Assembly (NCBI GenBank): GCA_036365145.1
Contig: JAEOAD010000699.1
Location: 11,009,001-11,073,000, forward strand
Source: Orientallactaga sibirica
Lineage: Eukaryota > Chordata > Mammalia > Rodentia > Dipodidae
Direction of reading: 5' to 3'
Length of the DNA: 64,000 bases
Of this stretch, positions 1-12,487 are shown piece after piece. Made by a program: the position numbers and the translations under genes. Every line of letters starts with the position of its first letter. Positions within the stretch are counted from its first letter, which is position 1. Under the pieces are notes generated by a model. That model saw only the letters and a program-made list of their open reading frames with translations, was not told the DNA's origin and did not search any database.

Positions 1-1456
1 TGTTCTCCTACCAACTAACAGGTGAGGGGTGCACAGAACACACACACGCTGGGCAGAGGGCTGGGTTCCATCCCGGTGGGACTAAACTGAACAACACAAA
101 CTTCATCAGAATGGTACTCAGTCTACAACTGATGAGTGGCATGTTTCTGGTGTTTTTCATTTACTTTGAGAGCAGCTGACCAAGGGGGACTGGTCATGTG
201 TAAGAGGGGGTGAGGTAATCGTGGGTGATTGGATGTTGGGGGAGGAGGAATGAAATGTCCCATGAAATGCTGCTCTCCTCGGAGCTCATTTAGAACTTGA
301 ACCCTGTGAAATCACTCTTCTCACGGGCAGCAGCACCTTCTGAATCTGACTTTGGATTTCTCCCCCACCTCCCACCTGTGCCCGGTGAGTCAAGAGTGTC
401 ACTGAGATCATGAAAGCAGTTCTGTCAGCTTTTCACAACACACATCCCCAGACCTCACAGAACAAAGCTTGAAGCCTCAGCTGCACATCTGCCACAACGC
501 AGCAGCCGCTTGGGGTGGTGAAGGGGCAACCCCATCTGTAAGGTGTCTGAAGACAGAGGGCAGCCATCACAGAGATGTTTCCAACAGCCTTCTAAGCACC
601 CGCGTGTCCGGGGATGTGCCATCTGCTCACAACACTGGCTGGTCTTTGGCAACTTGTATCCCTTAATGTCTGACAGCAGCAGCAGCAGCAGCAGCAAGAG
701 GTAGCACCCTCTTGTCTTCAAACTTTGTTGCAGGCTTCAGGCATAGGACTCTTAGCCCTATAAGTATTAAGCTAGCTAGTGTTACAGTTCTTCTGTAGTT
801 TGAGGAAGTCAGCTTAGCTACTGGCAGCAGCTAGGTATCAAGATTCCTTGGTTCTTACCAGCAGCTCATAGTCTGGGCTGCCTGAGACCCCTGGCTGCAA
901 ATGCTTGGCAGCTCCTTGGAATGCTTATAGGAACTAGCATCTACAGTTTCTCTTTGCTGTCTCTTTACAGCCTCCTATTCTTCAGCCCCAGTTCCATCCT
1001 CTCTACTGCCACTGTCCCCTTTGCTCCTGCCCTGACCACCAGCTACCCTGCACTTCTGCAGCTTGGCATGTCAATCATTGGCTTAGCTCTGCCTCTTCCT
1101 CAGCTGTCAAGCAGCCTGCTGTCTGGTCACTTGTGTGGCTTGGCCTGCTGACTGCTCAGCTATAGCTGCCATTTCTGTGCCTCTGTTGTTGTCTCTGTGC
1201 CATCTCTACTTCTTTTCTATCACCAGCGAGCCTGCTCTACTAAAGTCAGCAGGAAGAAACCACTTGACAGAAGCCTTTCACTGGGCTTAGTGTTGCAACC
1301 CAAGGGAGGTGGCACAGATGGGTGGCTCATAGAGCGAAGCTGAACAGCCTTATACAGCCAGCAAAGAGGGACGTGCACCCACCCCAGCACCTAGTGTGCA
1401 AATGAATGTTTGTTTGCACCAATCACATAACTTCTTACATGCAAAATGAATGTTTG
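1..1456. other. Non-coding stretch, no gene recognised
   Basis: I see no splice-supported exon, conserved domain or recognisable repeat here apart from a short perfect CAG run at 674-694. The ORFs on both strands are short, leucine- or serine-rich and lack any family signature. The sequence is probably unique rodent intergenic or intronic DNA. Confidence 0.5.
674..694 (+). repeat. (CAG)7 microsatellite
   Basis: Seven perfect CAG triplets. The minus-strand frame through it reads as a leucine run, a by-product of the repeat rather than a signal peptide. Confidence 0.9.
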
Positions 1457-1457
1457 T

Positions 1458-1668
1458 AATTTTCTTTTGAGAGGGAGCAGAAAAGAGAGAGAGAAAGAGA
1501 GAATTGACACACCAGGGTATCCAGCCACTGCAATTGCACTCCAGATGCATGTGCAACCTTGCGTGCTTGTGTCACCTTGTGCGTCTTGCTTATGTGGGAT
1601 CTGGAGAATTTAACAAGGATCCTTAGGCTTTGCAGGCAAGTGCATTAACCACTAAGCCATCTCTCCTG
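1458..1668 (-). mobile_element. tRNA-headed SINE (B2/ID superfamily)
   Basis: Read on the minus strand, it begins with the tRNA-like head (agagatggcttagtggttaa), continues through the 'atccttgttaaattctccag' region and ends in an AG-rich tail. Similar words flank it (gcaaaatgaatgttt at 1441 and gcaaatgaaggttta at 1672), fitting a degraded target-site duplication. A second related word at 1398-1427 shares the 'caccaatcac' ending with 1690-1700. Confidence 0.8.
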
Positions 1669-1865
1669 CCTGCAAATGAAGGTTTATGTTTACACCAATC
1701 ACGGCATTTTCTTTTTATCACCATTCACAGGTGGCCCTCTGCTTGGTTACCAGAGGAAGTGCTCCCCTTCAATCTTCTCCTCTTTCTCTCTCTATCACTC
1801 CCTCTTCACTCTCTTCTCTCTTTCTCTTTCATATTACCTATACTTTTTCATCCTTCTTTTCCCTT

Positions 1866-2935
1866 GGCACTGACCTGTAACTCCCCATACCAGCAGGTGG
1901 TCAACATCCACAATGAGCTGTTGATCAGTGAGACCTACAAGGTTTCCCAAAAGCAGACAGATTTCTGTCAGAGTACTTGATGACCTGCCAAAGGTTATTG
2001 GTAAGACCCTCTTGCTGAAGACACCATATGCTGTTTGGAAGAAACATGGAGAGGCCTGGCTGGAATCTGGAAGAAAGTCAGTCCCCAGACAGTTAGCTTG
2101 TCTAGTGCCAGAAAGTTCTTCATAAGTGACTGGAGGAAAACAACCGACATCTGTGTAAGCAACTCATGGTCTAAGCTACTCAGCAGCAAACAACCTGGCA
2201 TGATGCTCACACAAGAGCAGTAGTGGCACACAGCCATGGTGGATTACCAACTGCTCTATATTTGGCTAACAGATATGCTCAGTGGAATGGAACCCATACC
2301 CGGAAATGGGAAACAAGTCGGAACCATATCCAAAAACAAGCCCACTGTCCAATATCAAGCTCCCACAAATAGTGGAATACAAGAGGGCCTACACCTATTA
2401 AATTCTCTCTAAAATAATGAAGGTTATCCATGTATCTTGCACTGACCTCACTGTCCATTGGAGAATCTTCTCCCTTTCAGATGGTCTCAGAACCTGAGGA
2501 GATAATCAGACCATTGCACCTCAGAAGGGCACCAGCGGAAGCCATAGAATGATAGGGGAAATGAGCAAGAGGTCTGCTTTATCAGTAAACCTGGTACCAA
2601 CAAAAGGGCAAAGGAGATAGCCACAAAGAACACTCAACCCCTACCAAATCAGATATCCAGAGACACAGAATTCCAAAACCTTGTCACTGAAATAGAGCTA
2701 AAATGAACCCACCATGGCTCAGTGAAATTCGTGGAAGAGGGGGCGGAAAGATTGGTAGAGCCATGAGTTGGGTCACTATACACAGTGTCATTGCCTCTCC
2801 CACATAACTGATGGCTACCCCCATAAGTCAAGACCCACATTACCCATGGGGGGAGGACAGGGAGAAGGCTAACGATGGTACCATCATGGCTGTACATATA
2901 CTATATACATAACTAATAAAAAATATATTAAAAAA
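1866..2935 (+). mobile_element. L1 3'-UTR fragment, diverged subfamily
   Basis: About 1.07 kb that parallels the 3' UTR of the L1 elements elsewhere in this window. Shared landmarks are 'gtaagaccctcttgctgaag', a 'gtggcacacagccatgg ... ccaactgctc' block and the G-rich 'gaagagggggcggaaag' near 2740, followed by an AT-rich end and A-rich tail near 2930. It is sense on the plus strand. No ORF2 coding sequence is attached, so it is a 5'-truncated insertion. Confidence 0.6.
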
Positions 2936-2955
2936 ATAAAAGGACCCATTAGATT

Positions 2956-3011
2956 AAAAAAAGAAAGAAAGAAGGAAAGAAAAGAAAGGAAAAGAAAAGA
3001 AAAGAAAAGAG
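2956..3011 (+). repeat. (GAAA)n purine-rich simple repeat
   Basis: Imperfect GAAA/AAAAG tract directly after the L1 3'-UTR fragment, most likely grown from its poly(A) tail. Confidence 0.85.
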
Positions 3012-3817
3012 TCATAGGTCATCCAGAGTTCAGCAACGTTTGTGACAGCAAAAAGTCTCACACAGACTGACACAGTCCAGGCTGAGGCAGTGACTGGGAT
3101 TTTAATTCTCTATTGACAATGCACCCCTAACACTCACTATCCTCTCCCTGGCCCTTTACTGACTAAGTCAGAGACAGATATCCCTACCACTGAAGGATTA
3201 GTAGCCTTCCCTGAAAACTAAAGGTAACTAAAGAGTTAAGAGCTATCCCTAAAGCTTATGGGCAATAAGAAAGTTTGGCACCCTTCCCTGATTGATGTAC
3301 TCCCCTTAGCCAAGGTGGCCTTGAAGGACCAGAGACCATCTGAATATCCTCCCTTCGACATTCCTAGCTGAAGAAGCCTATTCTGAACAAGGACACAAAC
3401 AGCTACAATTTTATTATCAACTGCCCCTGGTCCAGTCTGTTTTTCTTAGGTTTCTCCTGATATCTCAGATACCCCTCTGGGGCTTTCAGACTACATGCCC
3501 CCCCTTTTCCTCTCTCCTTCTCCCCACCTCCCTGTCACTCTCTCAGGAAGAGAAAAACTCACTGTGCTCACTACTGTGAACTAACCACCCACCTGTGTCC
3601 TGAAACCTTCAGTCTTTCCAGCTTGATACCTGGGGGCTTCCTTTTCTTCTTTCATCTTCTTCTACTGGACTTTTGAACCCCAGACTAGAAGACTCTTACC
3701 ATGTGATCTGCTGCATCCACAGACTCATCACATTACAACTTCAGGACAAGGTATTTGTTCTCATTCTGTGGCAGAGGTGCCCCATTCCAGGCATTAGAAA
3801 CTCTGGGAGTTTCTCAC
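3012..3817. other. No gene recognised; possible old retroelement
   Basis: C/T-rich sequence with words such as 'ctgactaagtcagagacaga'. It has an LTR-like feel, but I can show neither boundaries nor a family. The ORF at 3673-3894 only extends into the B1 poly(T). Confidence 0.3.
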
Positions 3818-3988
3818 TTTTTTTTTTTTTTTTTTTTTTTTTTTTGGTTTTGCAAGGTAGGGTCTCACTCTGGTCCAGGCTGACCTGGAATTAACGATGT
3901 AGTCTCAGGGTGGCCTCGAACTCTCGGCGATCCTCCTACCTCTGCCTCCCGAGTGCTGGGATTAAAGGCGTGCGCCACCACGCCCGGC
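3818..3988 (-). mobile_element. B1 SINE
   Basis: Minus-strand B1: poly(T) at the left (the element's A tail), then the 7SL-derived body with 'ccaggctgacctggaatt', 'gtgctgggattaaaggcgtg' and the terminal 'ccaccacgcccggc'. It is flanked by a direct repeat, agtttctcac, at 3808-3817 and 3991-4000, which is the target-site duplication. Confidence 0.95.
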
Positions 3989-4000
3989 TCAGTTTCTCAC

Positions 4001-7000
4001 TTTTTGATCTGTGGACATTTGAAGACTCAGGGAGCCTCCCACATGTCATTCCACCAGACACCCCAGCCCTTATGAGTGTGAGGACACTCCCTCCTAAACC
4101 TTGGCTTTTGTTTGCCTTCCCTAAGCCTGGGAGATGTCCCTGGTTGTGGGATCGGCCACTCTAGTGTAGAGTTCAAAATAGGCTCTAAATTATCTGTTCC
4201 AAAAGACACTCCATTGGCATGTCTCAAGACTAATTTAAAGGTGCTTGAACTTCCTGAGCTCCTGCCTGCCAAATTTCTCTGGCTCTCTGTTCAAATTGGG
4301 CCGCAATACTCCTTAGATAATGGCCACCGCTGACCTGAATTTGGTACTTTTGATTTTAGTTCTTATTGATCTTGATAATTTCCCCAGAAGACATGGAAAG
4401 TGGTCCAAGGTTCCTTACCTCCAGAGCTTCTTTGCCCTCAAATCCTGCCCTTCCCTTTGTACTTCTTGTTCTACTTACCAAATTCACCTCTGTCACCAAA
4501 ACCCCCTAAAATCCTATCCCTTCTAAATCTCTATCTCTCTCACACAGTTCTGCCATCTGGCTAAGTCTTTCCAGGGTTTCTCCCACTCACTCCAAATTCA
4601 AGCCATCTCACTGAATCTAATACAAACTCTACCCTCTTAAAGAAACTCCTGTCTTTACTGGGCCTCTTTAACTTATTCTTCTGTGCATATGGGCTTGCCC
4701 AATGGCACCCCTCAATGGTTTATGCATCAGGGTGTCCTGCCTCTGCTCCCTGTTATTATGTGATTCATTGCCATTCCACTTTCCATTTGTTTCCTCTCCA
4801 GTATCTACTCAGATAAATGGTTCATGCATTCATCTACTCAGAGAAGAGTCACAGTACAAATCAGCCCCAACTAAGGCCAGCCAACTTAGAAAATGTTTAG
4901 TCCTTTGGAAGTAAAACCTCAAGGTTCTTCCCAATGCCTGAGGTCTGGCCTGTGATGTGAGGCTTCATGTAGGCAGTCTGGGTTCCCAAGCCCTGAGTGA
5001 AAGATGTCTCCTGAATTTAGGATGCCACTTGCTAATCCTTACAGCTAGTGAGGGTCACCAACTCACAAGAAGCACGGTGACCATAAGTAATAGCAGTAAA
5101 ATGTATGCCAACAGCTGGGAAGATGGTGTGACAGATATGCCATAAAGAATGAGGTGGGCATCAGAAAGGGCTCTTTCTGGGCAGTGCCTGAAGAGGCAAG
5201 GAAATGAATGGTAAGGCCAGATTCAGAATACAGAGCCAGTCACAGACATGTGGATAAGAGATTTGTCTATAACACCCACCCAAAACAACAGGCTGAATGT
5301 CAAATGGTCAAGGGACTACTATGTAAATGAGATTAATTTACACATATTTTAATGAAGCTAGTGGACATGATAGAAACAATAATCATAAGCAATTACAGAT
5401 GCTCCCACAAGCATTGTAAATTGAAAATATCACACGCCAAAATGCATTTCACACACTTACAGAACATCACCGCTTAGCCTGCCCTGCCCAGAATGCTCAG
5501 AACTCAATTCTAGCCAATGACTGGACAGACCAACTAACACAAAGCCCATCCATTTTATAACATAGTATTGACTATCTCAGGTAATGTATTGATTGAGTCC
5601 TGTACTGAAACTAGAAGATAGAATGGACTAGAGGTATGCTTTCACATCATTGTAAAGTTGAAAACTGGTGGATTTGAGTCAGCGTAAGTCAGGAAACCTG
5701 CACAAGTGTAGCCTTCCCTGTTCTGATGTGTGCTAAGTCTGGCTGATTTCAAGCTGGAGCCAATCACAGCACAGTTCAGCATTCATTAGGCTGCATCTTT
5801 CAGGGAGGGTGGAAAGATCAGAGGCAAACCTGGAACTACAGACTGCAGACTGTCATGAATATGCAGAGCCCTGGGCTTTGCCCCCTCATGGAGAACACAT
5901 CAGGAGCTGCTTGCTCATGGCTGTCTGTTAGCAGTTCAGGGGTGATGTTTAGTGGACCCGGGGCAAAGCCCACCAAGGATCATCACTCTATCCCCATAAG
6001 GGATTTCATCCTGTTCCACAGACGCACTTCCTCGGGCTTCTACACCATGGAGTTATCTGTAAATTTCCACAGTGGCACTTCTTCAGGCTTCTGACCTACC
6101 ACGGCCTGGGATTGGTGCACACTCTGGTTATCTGGCAGGCTAGAATGTTAGTGATTTCTGAGGACACTGGTAGCGTCCCACAGCCAGTGGGGGTGGACAG
6201 GGCATAATCATTGCAGGATATCCTAAGAGCAATGAGACCTCCAGGCCCAGTGAGGCATGTGAGAGAGGCTGTGTGTATAGGAGAGTCAAAGTCAAAATTT
6301 GACTTAAGAAAGGGAAAAGTTATGGAGTAGCATCTTTTTTCTTATCAGTGAAGCTTCATCCAGGTCTACATTTCTTTTTTCTTATCCATATCTATATAAG
6401 CCTGACACCCACCTGCATCTTGCACACTCAGCATACTTCTGCCTCTAGCTGATTGGGGGTCGGCATGAGGACACACCTAACTCCTCAGTAATGTGGGCTG
6501 AGGCCTGAGCACTGGAAGACCCCTCATCACCAGAGTGCAGCTGCTATCTCGGAGAGCAGGTGAAGTAGGGCAGAGCAATGGCCTCAAAATCACGAAGACA
6601 TCTCCCCGGGGCTGAGATCCTTATGCGGACAGTGTGTAGGTGAGCACAGTAGTCTGGAGTTAATAGGCCAGACCCATTTCAGGGCTCCTCCCACCTCGCC
6701 AGTCTGGGTTGCCTGTGCTGGTCTGTGTGCTGGAGGGCACAGTATGAAGTAAGATAGATCCCTGTTCCCTTGCTCCTCCCAGTCCCCTGGTCCTGGTAGG
6801 TCCCATTGTGTCTTGCTTGGGAGGCCTGGTCCCTGTATGAGCTGTGGAATCAGGCCCTTTGCTCTGATATCCTGACTGCCCACTAGGTGGTTGGGGGGGG
6901 GGGAGACATAAAACTGAACCCAGATTGAACTGGTACCATAGAATCCTATATCCTGGAAGTTAGACTAAAAGGTGGAACCCTCAACAGGACCTTAGGGGGA

Positions 7001-7094
7001 GCACCTGAATGGAAGGTCCCTGGAAAGGGTGAGATGAAACCTAACCTTAAATTTCTCCTGTTTCTCCTTCTTCTCTGTCTTTTTTCTTTTTTCT
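4001..7094. other. Long non-coding stretch, no gene recognised
   Basis: About 3.1 kb with no SINE, LTR or splice-supported exon that I can identify. There is a G homopolymer near 6892-6903 and scattered short ORFs with no family features. Some of the C/T-rich part (4,100-4,900) could be old retroviral sequence, but I cannot support a call. Confidence 0.4.
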
Positions 7095-8018
7095 TTTCCC
7101 TTGGCACCAGCCTATAATTCCCTGTACCAGGATGTGGTTTACAACCACAATGAGCTGTTGATCAGAGAGACCTACTAGGTATTCCAAAACAAACAAGACA
7201 GACTTCTTTCAGAGCACTTGATTATCCACCAGAGGTTAATGGTAAGACACTACTGCTGAAGACACCATATGCTGTTGGCATAGACCATGGAGAGACCTGG
7301 CTGGAATCTGGAGCAGAGCCAGTCCCCAGACAATTAGCTCACCTAGTGCTGGAAGGTGGTATATGAACTACTGGGACAAAGTGGCCAACATCTTGTCCAA
7401 GCAACCCTAAGTCTAAGTGACTCAGAAGCAAACAACCTGTTGCTCACACAAGTGCAATAGTGGCACACAGCCATGGTGGGTAATCAACTGCTCTTGGATT
7501 GGCTAACAGATCTGTTCAGTGGAAAGGAAACCATATCTGGAACTGGGAAACAAGTCAGAATCATATCCAGATAATGATTCTGCTTTCCATCATCAAGCTA
7601 CCACTAATCTTGGGCTATAAGAGTGTTTACACCCTTTATATTCTTTCTAAATTAATAATGGCTGTCCCACTTAACAAGTGCTGACTTCACTCTCCAATGG
7701 AGAATCTGCTTCTCTTTTTCAGATGGGAGTGAGACTGCAGGAGATAAATTGCCCAGTGTGCTCCACCCTGGCCCCAGCTGAAACCACAGAGGAATTAGGG
7801 AAAGGAGCAAGTGTACTCTTTCTTAATGAGTCTCATATCAGCACAAGGGTGAAGGAGATAGACACTGAGAACACTCAACACCTACCAAACCAGAGATCCA
7901 GAGGCTCCTACATGCCCATCACTGAAGTAGACTTAAAATGCTCCTAGTATGGTCCAGGGACTTTGCGGAAGAGGGGGCGAAAGATTGTTAGAGCCACAAG
8001 TTGGGACATTTTGCACAG
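7095..8018 (+). mobile_element. L1 3'-UTR fragment, same subfamily as at 1.9 kb
   Basis: Closely parallels 1866-2935 along its length. Shared words include 'cacaatgagctgttgatcag', 'gctgaagacaccatatgctg', 'ggcacacagccatggtgg' and 'ggaagagggggcg'. It is on the plus strand and lacks ORF2 sequence. The matching copies are 5.2 kb apart in direct orientation, so they are either two insertions of one subfamily or one duplicated segment. Confidence 0.6.
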
Positions 8019-8019
8019 A

Positions 8020-8143
8020 AGTGGCAGTGCTTGCCTGTGAAGCTTAAGGACCCTGGTTGGCTTGATTCCCCAGTACCCATGTAAGCCAAATGCACATGGT
8101 GATGCATGCATCTAGAGTTCATGTGCAGTGGCTGGAGGCACAT

Positions 8144-8180
<37 letters not shown>

Positions 8181-8246
8181 TTCTCTGTCTCTAATAAGTA
8201 AATAAATAAAAATAAAAACTAAAAAAAAAAAAAAAAAAAAAAAAAC
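8020..8246 (+). mobile_element. tRNA-headed SINE with (CT)n and poly(A) tail
   Basis: Plus-strand SINE body ('tacccatgtaagccaaatgc', 'gagttcatgtgcagtggctg'), then a perfect CT run at about 8146-8177, an AATAAATAAA tail and poly(A). The missing head suggests 5' truncation. This CT-tailed type recurs at 28.2, 33.2 and 51.8 kb. Confidence 0.85.
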
Positions 8247-8249
8247 CGA

Positions 8250-10576
8250 GCAGGGCCCATCACCCTCCTTTAACCTACACATGCTCTGATATCCCAGTAA
8301 TAGGCAGCAAAAGAAGCCAGATATGAGCAGCATGCCTCCCTGCCCACAGCATCCCCTGCCAGTACTACACTGCTCCTCATCAGAGCCCCCCCCCACACAA
8401 GCTGGCTATCTGGGTACAACAGGAGGGTCTAAGCTACAGGCCCAAGTAGGCCCTGACAGCTAGTAAGCCACTCCTCTGCTGAGCTGATTGCAGTGGAATC
8501 AAACAAAAAGCAGGACTACACTGCAGGTGGCTTTTTGACTGTCCCCTGAGGGACAGAGTGCACTGACTGTTATGGTGAATCACATGCCACATTGTCCAAT
8601 TTTGGTATTTCAGACTTTCACCATGACCCTGGGTTCACAGAATGCTTGTGCCAGCACATGGCTACCTGTGGACAGCTCCACAAGTTACCTGTTGTTCTTT
8701 CCTGTGGAAGAAATAACACAAGCCAACCACGTCCAAAGGGAGGAAGCAGAGACACCCACTCTTAGGGGATATTGTAAGAAATTTTGGACAGCTTTAAAAG
8801 GGCCACCTTGAAAGCCTTTGTGTATTAAAGTGACACTGTAGAGCTTTTGAGGGAACTCGTAGCAGATCCAGTTCAAGGTCAGGCAAGACATTTTGGTTCC
8901 ATGAACATCCTCAGAGGACATAGAGACAAAATGGATGTAAGGTGCCCTCTGTGTGTACAAGGTTTCTGTTTTGAATAATTTCTAAATGAAAGTGTTCTGG
9001 CCTTGAGCTGGAATCACCACGCATCCCTCCAAACTGTTTGTATGTCACAGAATAGACTCATTTGCTCTTCTAAGGATTTCCTTGAGGTGAATATCACTCT
9101 CCGTTGATGAAGCACATGCATCAGACTCAGGAGAGTAAAGGACAGTTTTGGAAATGCACAAGGTGTCTGTCTTCCTTGCAGATAGAGTGACTCTAGACCT
9201 CAGAAGTTGGCCATGCACATGGATGATGTGGTGCCCCAGTGGAGATGGAGTCACTAGCAGCCTGGCTTTGAGCAAGTCACAGATTATCTCTTGTGTCCTG
9301 TCTGTCCCTGGCTGTGAAAGGGCACAAGGTCATCACATGTCCCTAGGATTAGAAGAGGTAGGCCCTCCAGGTCTGCACGTTGCCTTTGACGTTGCAGTAA
9401 TTCTGGCCTTGCTGCTCTGCAGACAGGTGCTGTGGATCCCATTGCCATGAGATCCCCCAGGGCTATCCTGGTGGCATGCAATGGTCAGTGCCACCTGCTA
9501 ATGACCCTTTGCTGTGTTTGCCCCACTCTTGGTTGGATCTTTCATCTGTACCTCTGTCTGACACTGGCCTTCCATATTCCAGGCCTCAGTTGCTGCTCAC
9601 CTATTTGACAATTTCATGGGAATTGCTGTAGAGTACTTGTAATTGAGCTTATCTCAGACAGTGACCTCCCACACATACTGCGCTCAACACTGTTATGAAC
9701 TTGTAACATCAACTACAAGGCAGTGCGGGCTGGGGAGAAAGCTCAGTTAGTACAGGGCAATCTGCCAGGCCTTGCCCTGCTGTGATTTTACAAACTACCC
9801 ATGCCTATGGTCTCCCTAGAGTGCCAGAGACAAGTGCCTATGACACAGATTGTATGGTTCACAAGGTGTAGAATATGTTCTCTGCCCCTAATAGAAAAAG
9901 CTTGCTGCCTCTTGCCTTGGAGTAGCAATTCTGAGTCATATGAGAGGGTGATATTCATTCACTCAGTGAGTATTTAGTAGGCACATACTATGTTCATCTA
10001 GCTCAGTGCCCTAGATATAGCACTGCACAAAAATAGAAACTCATTGTTGTTTTAGATGTTTTATTGGGGGAGCAATAGATGGTAAACTTGGGATCAATCT
10101 GAAAATGCAAAGTCTGAAATGGTACAGGTAGTACCAACATGATAAGTAGTGACTCTGAACACATCATTGTCTACTCTATTAATGGTGTGTTCTGTGGGTT
10201 CTTATTCTATTTTATTTTTTACTGTCAAATAGTTATTCTGTGACTAGGTAGGCACATGATTGGTAGCATGTAAATTCAAGATTTAGAAATGGTGGTGCTA
10301 AACATATTGCTCACCTGCATGGCTGAACTAGTGTGAAATTTTGTTTTATCCACAAAATTATTAAAAACCTTGTTTAAGACTACCATAGTCTATGCATATC
10401 TAAGGTGTATTTGAAGTCAGGGGATTTTGTATTTAGACTTAGTCTCATCCCTAAGATATTTTATTATGTATGTGCAAATACTCAAAAATCTGAAATTCAA
10501 AATCCTATATACCTCTGGTCCCAAGCATTGTAAGAGATACACATTTGTATAGGTGAATGTTTTGAAGAATAAAACT
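8250..10576. other. No gene recognised
   Basis: About 2.3 kb of apparently unique sequence. A SINE-like head ('gggctggggagaaagctcag') occurs at about 9728-9750, followed by a weakly similar body, and is probably a decayed B2/B4 copy. No reading frame here carries recognisable domains. Confidence 0.4.
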
Positions 10577-10577
10577 G

Positions 10578-10925
10578 TACAGGGTAAAGGGGCTGGGATG
10601 TGGGAATGGTGGTTAAAATTCTTGCTGTGCAAACATGAGGAACTGAATTTGGATCCCCAGCACACACACACAGCATGCCCAGCAGGGGGACACAGCTGTA
10701 ATCCCAGCACTGGGCAGGTGGAGTTAGACAGATCCTTAGGATTCATGACTAATCTAGCCAGATTGATGAGCTGTACATTCAGTGAGAGACCCTGTCTCAA
10801 AGAAAATGGTGGAGAGCAACTGAGGAAGTCATTCAAGGTCACCCTCTGGCCTCTACATTCATGAGCATACGCGTGCTTCCACATAGTGCATACAATACAC
10901 AGACATGCATGCACACCACACACAA
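10578..10925 (+). mobile_element. B4-type composite SINE
   Basis: It has the order of a B4: a tRNA-like left part ('gaatttggatccccagcaca'), a B1-like middle ('ctgtaatcccagcactgggc ... gagaccctgtctcaaa') and a CA-rich right tail ('cacagacatgcatgcacacc'). Most of the 261-codon minus-strand ORF over this area is therefore SINE sequence. Confidence 0.75.
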
Positions 10926-12142
10926 GAGAAGAGGAGGCAGCGGCAGTGGGAGTGGTCCACAGATAGTTCAGAAGATTTCTTCGACAATATAGCTTTTCAG
11001 TTGAGACCTGGATGTACTGAGGGAGAGAAGCAGATCGAGGACACTTGTGAGAAGAGCAAGTGCAAAGGCCATGGCACAGGTACAGGCATGGCAAGGTGGA
11101 GGAACTCCTTAGGCAAGAGGACTTGAGCACAGAGGGGAAACAGGTGAGGAATGGTGGTGTTACTAGCAAAGACTTTCTAACACTCATGGAAGGCCAGACC
11201 ATGCACCAACTTTTTGCAGAAAGAAAATACTTTATTGCACAGCAACATGAGGAGCTGGAGATCTGCCTGACAGTGTGACCCTGTGTTTATAGGAAGGGAG
11301 AGAGAAGTTGCAGATTGGTAAGATGAGAAAAGGGGGAGCGTCCTTCCTGGTGTGGGGGAACCTTCTTGCAGGCTTGTGATAGAATGGCAGGAGCCATCCA
11401 GCATTGTCTACTTATGTCTATTCTTGAAAACCTGCTTCCAGACCATAACAATCAGTAGTGAAAGGCCTGGTGGCTTTTGCAGGAGACAGTTTAAGAACTT
11501 TGTCATGTGAGAAATTTTCCATAGTCCAGATCTTAACAAACTTGAGTTGTATGAGGGCCTCAGATGCCCAAGGACACATACACAGTGCAATGTCGGCCCT
11601 GCACAGATTCAGGTGCAGCAGGTGCTGGGTACGGGTAGAGAAGGCTAGCCCTAGTTTCGGTCATTGTTGGTTCTGTGCTCAGGGCTGCGTGACTTAGGAC
11701 CCTTGGCTTCCACAGCTCAGACAGTGAGTGCTTGGCTCTAGCATGGGTCACATGTAACTGCTGACACTTTAAAGGAGATATATTATGCCCAGTGACTGAG
11801 CTCTTTTTACAACTGTTTTGTGGCATCTCAATTCTCACTCTGCTCAGCCTGCCCTGGCCTGGGTGGCATGAATTGATAAATTCACCAGCTTCCAGATGGT
11901 GGCAGATACTTCCTTCCCTACAGAAGCAGGCCCTACCATTTACTTCCCATGATCCCAGAACAGACCCCTTCCACTGACTGGTGACCAGCTCAGCCTGTAG
12001 GGAGCCCTGCTTCCCGGAGTCCTCTCTGCACATCATGCTGCGTGTTGGACTCAACCTCCACATTGCGCCCTGGAAGTCAAAGGAGTTGTGTTCAGGGTCT
12101 TCCTCTGGGGTCCATGGGTCTTTTGTTGAATGAATTCCTGGT
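10926..12142. other. No gene recognised
   Basis: About 1.2 kb without identifiable repeats. A 167-codon ORF on the minus strand (11560-12063) has no domain, no even composition bias and no splice context; I treat it as chance. Confidence 0.4.
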
Positions 12143-12487
12143 TGTGGTGGTTTGCTCAGGTGTCCCCCATAAATGTAGGTGTTCTGAATGTTAGGTTCCC
12201 AGCTGATGGAGATTTGAGAATTAACACCTCCTGAAGGCAGTGTATTGTTGGGGGAGGGTTTATGGTTATTATAGCCATTATCCCCTTGCCAGTGTTTGGC
12301 ACACTCTCCTGTTACTATTGTCCACCTTATGTTGGCCAGGGGGTGATGCCCACACTCTGCTCATGCCATTGTTTCCCCTGCCATCATGGAGCTTCCCCTT
12401 GAGTGTGTAAGCCAAAGTAAACCTTTTTTCCCACAAGCTGCTCTTGGTCAGGTGATTTCTGCCAGCGATGAGAACCTCACTGCAACA
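12143..12487 (+). mobile_element. MaLR-type (ORR1/MT-like) solo LTR
   Basis: The element starts TGTGGTGGTTTG and ends TGCAACA, so it has TG...CA termini over 345 bp. It contains the word 'gtaagccaaagtaaac' near 12408, where the usual AATAAA polyadenylation signal of this LTR group has become AGTAAA. A 5-bp direct repeat, ctggt, abuts both ends, the size expected for a MaLR/ERV-L integration. No internal sequence or second LTR is adjacent, so it is a solo LTR. Confidence 0.85.

Noticed and set aside
455..721. Minus-strand ORF with a leucine-rich start as a secreted protein
   Set aside because: The hydrophobic run is the antisense translation of a CAG microsatellite.
10417..11202. 261-codon minus-strand ORF
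   Set aside because: Most of it is the antisense of a B4 SINE and flanking unique sequence. No domain and no splice or promoter context.
11560..12063. 167-codon minus-strand ORF as a gene
   Set aside because: No recognisable domain, no upstream signals and unremarkable composition. Chance ORF in AT/GC-balanced sequence.
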